Source of the DNA: CBFCZU01 sp965602635
GTDB taxonomy: Bacteria; Planctomycetota; Phycisphaerae; SM23-33
Reading direction: 5' to 3'
Length of the DNA: 6,779 bases
Assembly (NCBI GenBank): GCA_965602635.1
Contig: CBFCZU010000229.1
Location: forward strand, 1-6,779
In this document: positions 1 through 5,417 of the stretch, piece by piece
How the letters are laid out: the number at the start of each line of letters is the position of its first letter
How positions within the stretch are numbered: position 1 is the first letter of the stretch
Program-made: the position numbers and the translations under genes
The notes under the pieces: generated by a model
The model's database searches: none
Seen by the model: the letters and a program-made list of their open reading frames with translations, nothing else
Told to the model about the DNA's origin: nothing

Positions 1-180
1 CAGGAGGCGTTGATACGCATGGGCAAGAGCATCGTGCCGTTGTTGCGCAAGCACGTGAAGGACCCGGACCCGGAGGTACGCCAGCGAGTGGGCGTGATCC
101 TGGAGAAGCTCGGCGCCGGCCCCACCGCCAGCTCGCCTCCCCCGCCGGGCGCCCATAAGTGGGTATTAGCGGGCGGGTGA
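1..180 (+). CDS. HEAT-repeat protein, C-terminal fragment
   Basis: This is the last 59 codons of a gene that begins before the window; reading frame 1 is open from base 1 to a TGA at 178-180. The visible peptide has an amphipathic helix-turn-helix pattern: a helix around IVPLLRKHVK, a turn DPDPEVR, then a helix RQRVGVILEKLG. The D-P-D-x-x-V-R turn is the usual signature of a HEAT or PBS-lyase-type HEAT repeat, a scaffold for protein-protein contacts. After the last helix comes a low-complexity tail rich in Pro, Ala and Gly, so this is the end of the repeat array. The specific role cannot be told from the fragment. The gene converges on the minus-strand gene ending at 203, leaving 22 bases. 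A small hairpin (CCCA 152-155 with TGGG 160-163, enclosed by CCCGCC 141-146 and GGCGGG 172-177) lies over its 3' end. No T-tract follows, so it is only a weak terminator candidate. Confidence 0.7.
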   Translation, partial: QEALIRMGKSIVPLLRKHVKDPDPEVRQRVGVILEKLGAGPTASSPPPPGAHKWVLAGG

Positions 181-202
181 TGGGCGGCGGCAGGCGGCTG
201 AC

Positions 203-2695
203 CTATTCACCGACGGTCACCGGGTCCGAGGGGGCTGAGACGTTCCCGAAGAAATCCACCGCTCGAACGGTCAGCTTTCCACGCCCGGGCAGGCTCGCGG
301 ACCACTTGAGTGACAGACCCGGCACCTCGGCGACGGCCCTGCGGGCCTTGCCGCTGCCGGCCTCGACCCTGTACCAGACGGTCAGCGTGTTGTCCTTTGC
401 CGGCTGCCACGAGAGCCCCTTCTGCGGGTCGAGTTTCAGGCCGGTGACCTTCTCGGGCGGCTGGCAGTCCAACCCCCGGAACATTACCGCGTCGGCGATC
501 GTCACCGTTCCGCCGCCCGAGGCGTGGAAGAACCAGCCGGGGATGGAGTCCCTTTCGGGGTCGACGCGCTTGTTGTGCGGGTGCTGGGTCTGGAGCTCGC
601 CGACGCGGATGTAGGCGACGGCCCAGTGCTTTGGCCCGCCGAAGTGGATCCGCCCGATGGTCGGCTCTGAGAACCAGCTCAGGTGCTTGCGGAAGCCGGC
701 GTAGTATGGGTCGGCCATGCCGCTTGACGTGTAGTCTATCCTCCCGGCCCCGTCACAGTAGTTGACCGTCGGCGCGAGCCTGGCCGGGTCGCGGGTCAGC
801 GTGGTCACCTGGCGGGCGCAGCACTTGTTGGTGCCGTACATCTTGCCGAAGGTGTGCCAGTACATCCCGCCCGAGTCGGACTTGAAGGCGATGAGCAGTT
901 GGACGTCGCGGAACTTCCGCAGCGGGACCTGGAAGAGGGTCACCTCCTTTTCCGCCAGGCGCAGGGCCTTGCCGGCGCTCATGTATCCGCCGTCCACGAC
1001 GGTGCCCTTGGAGAACTTGCCCCTCTCGCCGTTGGCGAAATCCTCGCGGGCGATCAGCTCGAAGACGTTCTTGGGTGCCGGCGTGTTCCTGGTACCGGAC
1101 TCCAGGAGGGCGTGGCCGAAGCGAGTGGGCGTGTGGGAGGTATCCGAGAGCGTGGCGGCCCAGCCGGTGTCCTCGGCGAAGCGGAGCTTGTCGGGCTCGT
1201 CCACCGGCCAGGAGTGCGGCACGAGCGTGCCGAGCTTGGGCTTTCCGGCGGCCAGCTCCGGGCGGTAGCGGGTCAGGTTCATGCCCCAGACGGTCGGCAC
1301 GTCGCCCTCGGCAATTCCCAGCTCGCTCAGCGGCAGTGCCAGCTCCGCCTTCCACCCGCCCGCGGACCTGGACGTGGCGACCTTGAGGGCGGGGTTCCAG
1401 TCCTTCGAGCCGCCCTTGGTGTCCATGGTCACCCCGGCCGGGTTGACGGCAATGTGGAAGTAGCAGTCGAGCTTCTGATTGTGCTGCGGGTCGAGGAAGA
1501 TTTCGACCGTGTCGCCCTGCCAGACGGGGTCGTCGCGGTTGTCGCCGGCGACGGAGAGGCGCTTCATGTCGTCGTCTGTGCAGTCGAAGGCGAAGTAGAT
1601 GTTCCGCCCGTCGCAGAGGACGCGAGCGACGGTGGGCTGTGTCGGCGGCGCGGCCCGGCCGCTGAGATGCCGGAAGCGGAGGGCCCTGGCCCGCTTCCAG
1701 GCCGCTTCGTCCAACCTGCCGTCGATCTTCGGGGCCTCGGCGGCCTTCGGGACGAACATTGCCGGGGGCCCGAACTTCGCCGCCACCTGGCGCTCCCGCG
1801 CGTCGGCCGGGGCGTACGCCGCGACGATGGCCCGCCTCGCCGGCCAGGGCTGAGCGACCTTCGCCGCCGGACGCGGCTTGTACGGGCCGGTCTCCACCAC
1901 CACCCGGAAGCCGATCACCGACTCGCGAGCGTCGGGGCGGTAGCGGTAGCGGTGCGCCGAGCGGCAGTAGTAAGTGGTCCAGTAGAACCAGCACCCGCCG
2001 CGGAGGACCTTGGCCGCGCCGCTCTCGGGCCCGGTGGGGTCCTTCTCGGGGGACTTCTTGTAGTAGTCCGCCGCGTACCAGTCGCCGCACCACTCCCAGG
2101 CGTTGCCGTGCATGTCATACAGGGCGAAGGCGTTGGCCTTGAGCTTGCCTACCGGCTTGCTGCTGCCCTTGGCGTTGGCGCCATACCAGGCGGCCTTGGG
2201 AAGGTCCGCCGAGTTCATGTGCCCGCGGATGCTGTCGCCGGTGTAGAAGCGGGTCGTGGTGCCGGCGCGGCAGGCGTATTCCCACTCGGCCTCGGTGGGC
2301 AGCCGGACCGCCCTGGAGGCCTTCTTGGAAAGCCAGCGGCAGAATGCGTCCGCGTCGTGCCAGGAGACCCACAGCGCGGGCTGGTCGCCGGCGTCGAGGT
2401 ACCGGCTGCGATGGCTGGGGCGGAAGCGCCGGTACTGGGCGTTGGTCACCTCGAACTTGCCCATGTAGAACGGCCTGGTGATCTTGACCCTATGGACGGG
2501 CGTCTCGCACGCCTGGCGCTCCTTCTCGCGGTCGGGGGAGCCCATCATGAACTCCCCAGCCGGGACGCCCACCAGCTCCATCTCGGTTCCGCCTCCGAGG
2601 TCGAGCTTCAGGGGTTTGGGGACATCGGCGGCACTTGAGACCCCCCAGCAGATCAGAGCCGCACCAACACCAATAAGCATGAACCTGGCCGACAT
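203..2695 (-). CDS. Exported FGE/SUMF1-like protein fused to a CBM9-like carbohydrate-binding domain and an FN3-like tail
   Basis: An 830-residue protein. Residues 1-23 form a signal peptide with a hydrophobic core and a likely cut near SSAA/D. Residues about 36-267 are a formylglycine-generating-enzyme/sulfatase-modifying-factor (SUMF1) fold: GEFMMGS, PVHRVKITRPFYMGKFEVTN, RLPTEAEWEYACRAG, YDMHGNAWEWCGDWY and RGGCW...CRSAHR...IGFRVV. Residues about 322-515 resemble the CBM9-like domain common in planctomycete exported proteins (KIDGRLDEAAWKRA, QGDTVEIFLDP, WKAELALPLSELG). Residues 545-745 are an unassigned, probably beta-rich region, and 746-828 look like a fibronectin-III module (PPEKVTGLKL ... 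VRAVDFFGNVSAPS). The two catalytic cysteines of true FGE are not at their expected positions, where tyrosines fall, so a binding or degenerate role is more likely than sulfatase activation. The start is supported by GGAAAGGG a few bases upstream. The role of the fusion is inferred to be binding of extracellular or periplasmic glycans. Confidence 0.85.
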   Translation of the reverse strand: MSARFMLIGVGAALICWGVSSAADVPKPLKLDLGGGTEMELVGVPAGEFMMGSPDREKERQACETPVHRVKITRPFYMGKFEVTNAQYRRFRPSHRSRYLDAGDQPALWVSWHDADAFCRWLSKKASRAVRLPTEAEWEYACRAGTTTRFYTGDSIRGHMNSADLPKAAWYGANAKGSSKPVGKLKANAFALYDMHGNAWEWCGDWYAADYYKKSPEKDPTGPESGAAKVLRGGCWFYWTTYYCRSAHRYRYRPDARESVIGFRVVVETGPYKPRPAAKVAQPWPARRAIVAAYAPADARERQVAAKFGPPAMFVPKAAEAPKIDGRLDEAAWKRARALRFRHLSGRAAPPTQPTVARVLCDGRNIYFAFDCTDDDMKRLSVAGDNRDDPVWQGDTVEIFLDPQHNQKLDCYFHIAVNPAGVTMDTKGGSKDWNPALKVATSRSAGGWKAELALPLSELGIAEGDVPTVWGMNLTRYRPELAAGKPKLGTLVPHSWPVDEPDKLRFAEDTGWAATLSDTSHTPTRFGHALLESGTRNTPAPKNVFELIAREDFANGERGKFSKGTVVDGGYMSAGKALRLAEKEVTLFQVPLRKFRDVQLLIAFKSDSGGMYWHTFGKMYGTNKCCARQVTTLTRDPARLAPTVNYCDGAGRIDYTSSGMADPYYAGFRKHLSWFSEPTIGRIHFGGPKHWAVAYIRVGELQTQHPHNKRVDPERDSIPGWFFHASGGGTVTIADAVMFRGLDCQPPEKVTGLKLDPQKGLSWQPAKDNTLTVWYRVEAGSGKARRAVAEVPGLSLKWSASLPGRGKLTVRAVDFFGNVSAPSDPVTVGE

Positions 2696-2779
2696 GGTGA
2701 TCCCTTTCCGAAAGCAGCCGTGATGGTAAACACGCCCAGCCGGCGGAGGTTCCGAGCTGTGGTACCCTGTTGGCGGCGG

Positions 2780-3355
2780 TCAGGGGATCATCGACAGCCC
2801 TACCAGCCATTGGGGGGAGACCACCTTGAGCGACGTGACTCGCCAACCCTCGCGGCGGCGGATCCACGTCAGCTCCCAGACGGCCTTGGGGATGCCCTCG
2901 CCCGGCTTGACGCCTATGATCCTGGTGTCCAGCTCGGTCACGGCGGAGTTGCCGGAGACCTCCGTCTCGCGCCGCAGGAGCTCTATCCTCTCCACGGGCC
3001 AGCCCCTCAGCTTCCGCCGCGCTATCTCGACGTACCGGTCCTTAGGGATTGGCCTGCCCTGGGAATCGGTAGCGGCGAATCTGCTGTCGAGACATTCGGC
3101 GGCAGCATCCACCTCTCCCGCCTCGACATGGGCGATTGCCCCGTCGAGGATTGCGGCAATCTTCTCCCCATCGGACTGCACGTAGTGGGCGATCAGCCCC
3201 ACCACGACGGCCAGGACGGGGGCGGCCAGAGCCGCCCACCCGCATCGGGACGTCCGCCGCCACGCCCACACCGCCAGGACCAGGACCTCCACGGCGCCGA
3301 GAACAACGTAGATCGTCGCCGGCCTCTCGAAGAGCAGTTCTTTCAATTGATCCAT
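2780..3355 (-). CDS. Small membrane protein with two TM helices and an NTF2-like domain
   Basis: A 191-residue protein I cannot name. Two hydrophobic helices are visible, at about residues 13-32 and 40-59, separated by the basic loop RRTSR, so both ends probably lie on the same side of the membrane. From about residue 62 to 180 a soluble part follows with a helical start (EKIAAILDGAIAHVEAGEVDAAAECLD) and a later alternating-strand pattern ending in WELTWIRRREGWRVTSLKVVS. This layout resembles the NTF2-like/SnoaL-type cone fold used as a small ligand-binding or lipoprotein module; the assignment is by pattern only. No catalytic motif is evident. The gene ends 84 bases before the FGE-like gene on the same strand, so the two could be co-transcribed. 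Its start is preceded by only a weak ribosome-binding match (CTGGTG). It is divergent from the MerR-like gene, sharing a 131-base control region. Confidence 0.65.
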   Translation of the reverse strand: MDQLKELLFERPATIYVVLGAVEVLVLAVWAWRRTSRCGWAALAAPVLAVVVGLIAHYVQSDGEKIAAILDGAIAHVEAGEVDAAAECLDSRFAATDSQGRPIPKDRYVEIARRKLRGWPVERIELLRRETEVSGNSAVTELDTRIIGVKPGEGIPKAVWELTWIRRREGWRVTSLKVVSPQWLVGLSMIP

Positions 3356-3437
3356 GGCACCAGCTTAGCATGTCTCCGGCGGATGCGAAATGCTGCGGTG
3401 GCCGCCAAGCGGGGCGGCATCGACCGGCGGCGAGGGC

Positions 3438-3466
3438 TAAAGTTTTCCCCTCCACTGTCACGATAA
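3438..3466 (+). promoter_or_regulatory. Possible sigma-28 (FliA)-like promoter ahead of the MerR-type gene
   Basis: TAAAGTTT at 3438-3445 equals the full upstream half of the classical flagellar sigma-28 consensus, and CACGATAA at 3459-3466 matches six of eight positions of GCCGATAA. From TAAA the spacer is 17 bases where 15 is usual, which weakens the call. The site sits 20 bases before the MerR-type ATG in the divergent control region. Coincidence is possible. Confidence 0.3.
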
Positions 3467-3486
3467 GAGCGAACAGCGAAGCCCAC

Positions 3487-3729
3487 ATGCCTTCTTCCGG
3501 CGCGAAAAAACTGATGCGGATCGGCCAAGCCGCCAAGGCCGCCAGCGTCTCCACGCAGACGATAGAATACTACGTTCTCCTGGGGCTTATCGAGCCGATC
3601 ACCACCCCCGGAAAGCGCAGCCGGTTTTTCGACGACGACCTGGTCAAGCGGATACGTCTGATCCGGGAGCTGAACGACACCGGCTACACGCTTCGCGAAA
3701 TCCGCACCACCTGGCTGCGGAGCCGGTAG
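3487..3729 (+). CDS. Stand-alone MerR-family winged-helix DNA-binding protein
   Basis: An 80-residue protein made almost entirely of a MerR-type DNA-binding domain: a helix-turn-helix at about residues 11-30 (RIGQAAKAASVSTQTIEYYV), then GLIEP, the wing with RSRFFDDD, and helices RIRLIRELND and TLREI. Full MerR regulators continue with a long dimer helix and an effector-binding domain. Here a TAG stops the frame straight after the second helix pair, and no continuation is seen in another frame, so the protein resembles small BldC-like or excisionase-like proteins rather than a broken MerR. In the HTH the usual R-Y-Y is E-Y-Y. I chose ATG 3487; the open frame runs further upstream but that part is arginine- and proline-rich shadow sequence. 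ATG 3514 (residue 10) is an alternative. Neither has a strong ribosome-binding site. The HD-GYP gene follows on the same strand after 139 bases. Confidence 0.75.
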   Translation: MPSSGAKKLMRIGQAAKAASVSTQTIEYYVLLGLIEPITTPGKRSRFFDDDLVKRIRLIRELNDTGYTLREIRTTWLRSR

Positions 3730-3868
3730 GCCCCGCCGCTCGAGCTGACAACCGCTACAGGCGGTACAACCGCTACATTTTCGCGGCAGTGTCACTCCTA
3801 CTGCCCGCCGGGGCAAAAAAGGCCCGGTCTCCGCGCCGCCGACGACGAACTCTTATCGTAAGTTTCCT
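3730..3868 (+). other. Structured leader between the MerR-type and HD-GYP genes
   Basis: This 139-base gap has several small stems: ACCGC 3751-3755 with GCGGT 3761-3765 (5-base loop), GGCAGT 3785-3790 with ACTGCC 3800-3805, and CCGGG 3808-3812 with CCCGG 3823-3827 around an A-rich loop (3815-3820 are all A). It could be a 5' regulatory leader for the HD-GYP gene or a terminator zone for the MerR gene. I looked for cyclic di-GMP riboswitch core motifs and did not find them. Confidence 0.35.
3748..3777 (+). repeat. Two direct copies of a 12-base motif
   Basis: ACAACCGCTACA occurs at 3748-3759 and again, identical, at 3766-3777, an 18-base spacing. The first copy overlaps the small ACCGC/GCGGT hairpin. 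Tandem identical copies just behind a DNA-binding-protein gene and ahead of the HD-GYP gene could be protein-binding sites. Confidence 0.6.
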
Positions 3869-4777
3869 ATGACTAGGCCTTGGTGTCGCTATTCTGAGGA
3901 TGGGACAAAGGTGCTTCATCGCATAAAGCTGACCGCCGACACGACGTGCATCGCCCGGTCGGTGGCCGTTTCCGCCGTAGCAACCGCTCTGTGCGTTTAC
4001 GCAATGGCCGTCCAGGCCGACCAGGGGGTCTTCGTGCTGCTCGCGGCCATTGTGCTGCTGCTCGCGGCCGGGGCTTACCTCCAGGTCAGCCATGCCGTCA
4101 GGCAGTTCCACCTCAAGCACGGTGAGATGCACCAGGCCGCCCGCCAGGCGGAGTGGCACTATTTCAAGGTGCTCCGGCGGATAATGGCCGCCATTGAGGC
4201 GCGCGAGCACTACACCCGGGGGCGTAGCAAGCGAATCGGATTCCTGGCCAAGAGGATGGGGGAGGAGCTGGGGCTCGATGCCAACGAGTGCCACATGCTC
4301 TACATGGCCGGGCAGGTGCACGACATAGGCCTGCTGGCCGTGCCCGATTACGTCCTCAACAAGGCCTCCCGCCTGGGCAGCGAGGAATACCGGGCGGTCA
4401 AGGATCACGCCGAGGCCTCCTACCGGATCCTGCGGGCGCTGACCATCATGAGTGACATTCTCCCGGCCATCCGATACCACCACGAGCGGATGAACGGCAC
4501 CGGCTACCCCCACGGCCTGAAGGGCGAGGAAATCCCGCTTTCGGCGAGGATTATGGCGGTCGCGGACTCCTATGACGCGATGACGCACGACAGGCCTCAC
4601 CGGCCTGGACTTCCGCCCATCGAGGCGCTCGGCGAGCTGCGGCGGTGCAGCCCGGCCGGGTACGACTCCCAGTGCGTCTCGGCCCTGGAAGAGGTCACGA
4701 ACGTGCGGAAGCTGCGTGAAGTGCATGGTCCCGCCCAGCCCGCCGCCATGCAGGAAGTTCCCGTGGCGGTATCCTAG
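3869..4777 (+). CDS. Membrane-anchored HD-GYP domain protein (cyclic di-GMP phosphodiesterase family, divergent active site)
   Basis: A 302-residue protein. Two hydrophobic helices (about 28-48 and 53-77) anchor it in the inner membrane, a short linker follows, and an HD-GYP domain fills about residues 98-285. Recognisable parts are H151-D152 in HDIGLLAVPD, H180 in VKDHAEASYRIL, H204-H205-E206, the GYP motif NGTGYPHGLKGE (209-220), and D233 in AVADSYDAMT followed by RPHRPGLPP. HD-GYP enzymes bind two or three metals and hydrolyse cyclic di-GMP. Two usual residues differ: the first histidine, normally in T-x-G-H-S, is Arg119 (TRGRS), and the lysine of HDIGK is Leu155. Activity is therefore uncertain; it may be a weakened enzyme or a sensor. 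ATG 3869 lacks a Shine-Dalgarno sequence. GTG 3911, preceded by GAGG 11 bases upstream, is an alternative start giving 288 residues with both membrane helices kept. Confidence 0.85.
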   Translation: MTRPWCRYSEDGTKVLHRIKLTADTTCIARSVAVSAVATALCVYAMAVQADQGVFVLLAAIVLLLAAGAYLQVSHAVRQFHLKHGEMHQAARQAEWHYFKVLRRIMAAIEAREHYTRGRSKRIGFLAKRMGEELGLDANECHMLYMAGQVHDIGLLAVPDYVLNKASRLGSEEYRAVKDHAEASYRILRALTIMSDILPAIRYHHERMNGTGYPHGLKGEEIPLSARIMAVADSYDAMTHDRPHRPGLPPIEALGELRRCSPAGYDSQCVSALEEVTNVRKLREVHGPAQPAAMQEVPVAVS

Positions 4778-4779
4778 CC

Positions 4780-4819
4780 TGCTCATTGCATGACCCCTTC
4801 CGGGTCTATGCAATAAGCA
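4780..4819. repeat. Long hairpin directly after the HD-GYP stop codon
   Basis: ATTGCAT (4785-4791) pairs with ATGCAAT (4808-4814) and GACCC (4792-4796) with GGGTC (4802-4806), leaving a CTTCC loop and one bulged T at 4807. The stem continues outward past one mismatch with TGCT 4780-4783 and AGCA 4816-4819. It starts two bases after the HD-GYP stop codon. No T-tract follows on either strand, so it is not a classical intrinsic terminator. Confidence 0.75.
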
Positions 4820-4850
4820 CCTTTGCGAGAGACGGTTCTCTCGCAAAGGT
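4819..4850. repeat. Perfect 14-bp hairpin
   Basis: ACCTTTGCGAGAGA (4819-4832) is exactly complementary to TCTCTCGCAAAGGT (4837-4850) around the 4-base loop CGGT. A perfect stem of this length is very unlikely by chance. It abuts the preceding hairpin, and no run of T follows on either strand. Confidence 0.85.
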
Positions 4851-4924
4851 TTCGACTCGGCGCTTCGCGCCTCGCTCAAGGCTGGCCCCGAGCAAGAGCG
4901 ACGTAAGTCGCTCGCGTCGAAGCC
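4848..4924 (+). ncRNA. Candidate cloverleaf-like structured RNA element
   Basis: TTCGAC (4851-4856) pairs with GTCGAA (4916-4921), extendable by GGT/GCC with one G-U pair. Inside lie three stems: GGCGC 4859-4863 with GCGCC 4867-4871 (loop TTC), GCTC 4874-4877 with GAGC 4890-4893, and GAGCGAC 4896-4902 with GTCGCTC 4907-4913 closed by GTAA, a GNRA-type loop when read on the plus strand. It is not a tRNA: there is no anticodon arm and no TTC-type T loop. The fold is by eye; calling it RNA is inference. Confidence 0.35.
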
Positions 4925-4931
4925 CCCGCGG

Positions 4932-4962
4932 CGGATGTTGCACGCTCGTCGTGTAACATCCG
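4932..4962. repeat. 13-bp hairpin downstream of csrA
   Basis: CGGATGTTGCACG (4932-4944) pairs with CGTGTAACATCCG (4950-4962) around loop CTCGT, with one G-U pair (4940 with 4954). It lies in the convergent gap between the HD-GYP gene and csrA. Its arms carry GGATGT on both strands, the core of the CsrA-binding consensus, but buried in a stem. Confidence 0.75.
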
Positions 4963-4979
4963 GGCTAGACCAGAAGAGT

Positions 4980-5036
4980 CGTCCCTTTGTCGCCAGGTCA
5001 GTTGGGACGAGCAGGCCAGGCGGAGAGCGTGCCGCC
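4980..5036 (-). terminator. Two small stems just after csrA, possible factor-dependent 3' end
   Basis: Immediately past the csrA stop, GGCGG (5019-5023) can pair with CCGCC (5032-5036), and CGTCCC (4980-4985) with GGGACG (5004-5009). Both stems are short, and stems of this size are common in GC-rich DNA. No T-tract follows on the csrA strand. Confidence 0.25.
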
Positions 5037-5040
5037 GGGC

Positions 5041-5289
5041 TCAGGACTTGGTGTGATGGGACTTCCGGTTCGCCAGCGAGTCCACTGTGGGAGCCTTGCC
5101 GTCCTTGCCCTCACCGGCTGCCTGCTTCTCGCGCAAGATAGCGTCGTATACTTCTTTACGGTGCACAGCAATGTGAGCAGGAGCGGTAATCCCCAGCCGA
5201 ACCTTATCTCCCCTGACGTCCACGATCGTGATCTCGACATCATCGCCTATCATGATCGTCTCATCGCGTTGTCTGGAAAGCACCAGCAT
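5041..5289 (-). CDS. csrA: Carbon storage regulator CsrA
   Basis: An 82-residue CsrA/RsmA protein, an RNA-binding homodimer that controls translation and stability of mRNAs by binding GGA motifs, often near ribosome-binding sites. In many bacteria outside the gammaproteobacteria it governs flagellin and motility genes. The start MLVLSRQRDETIMIGDDVEI is diagnostic, followed by VDVRGDKVRLGITAP and the RNA-binding patch VHRKEVY with the key Arg44. The core fits the usual length of about 60 residues; a charged tail with Lys and His (about residues 53-82) is added. The ATG is well supported by AGGAG five bases upstream. No fliW or flagellin gene is visible nearby. The gene faces the HD-GYP gene tail to tail across the hairpin cluster, and its leader holds several GGA motifs that suggest autoregulation. 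Confidence 0.96.
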   Translation of the reverse strand: MLVLSRQRDETIMIGDDVEITIVDVRGDKVRLGITAPAHIAVHRKEVYDAILREKQAAGEGKDGKAPTVDSLANRKSHHTKS

Positions 5290-5379
5290 AGGTACTCCTC
5301 TGCTGGAACGGCCTGCCGGCCGTCCCCTGCGACACCAGCAGCGTCACATCCTCCATAACAGCCCCGACGTACCTCCTCT
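5290..5379 (-). promoter_or_regulatory. csrA 5' leader with GGA motifs and a hairpin before the ribosome-binding site
   Basis: Read on the minus strand, this leader of about 90 bases contains AGAGGAGGT (5371-5379), GGAGGATGT (5346-5354) whose AGGATGT fits the CsrA consensus core RGGAUGU, and the ribosome-binding AGGAG (5295-5299). Just upstream of that site, GCTGG/CCAGC (5335-5339 with 5302-5306) and ACGGCC/GGCCGT (5318-5323 with 5308-5313) form a hairpin. This layout suits CsrA binding to its own message; that is inference. Confidence 0.45.
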
Positions 5380-5385
5380 AATGTT

Positions 5386-5391
5386 ATTCTA
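5386..5391 (-). promoter_or_regulatory. Probable -10 box of the csrA promoter
   Basis: The minus strand reads TAGAAT, five of six matches to TATAAT, in a locally AT-rich patch. A transcript starting about seven bases downstream would begin at the GGA-rich leader. No convincing -35 hexamer is seen, so an activator or another sigma factor may be needed. Confidence 0.4.
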
Positions 5392-5417
5392 TCGGACATA
5401 AGACTCCCGGACGCCAG

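Noticed and set aside
854..2638. 594-codon open frame on the plus strand
   Set aside because: It is the antisense shadow of the FGE-like gene; its low-complexity Gly/Ala/Val/Arg composition shows no domain, while the minus-strand product has clear motifs.
3785..3830. Cyclic di-GMP riboswitch before the HD-GYP gene
   Set aside because: The GGGGCAAAAAAGG segment only superficially recalls the class I core; the conserved second stem-loop with tetraloop receptor is not seen.
4932..4962. Integron attC-like site suggested by the TGTTGCAC and GTGTAAC arms
   Set aside because: Neither arm fits GTTRRRY or RYYYAAC, and no integrase or cassette structure is present.
5261..5356. 31-codon upstream frame overlapping the csrA start (minus strand, ATG at 5354-5356)
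   Set aside because: The AGGAGG that could serve it is 15 bases from the ATG, too far, and the peptide has no recognisable feature. The GGA motifs are better explained as CsrA sites.
5381..5400. Sigma-28-like promoter for csrA from TCCGATAG on the minus strand
   Set aside because: No TAAA-type element lies at about 15 bases upstream, so only the -10-like half is present.
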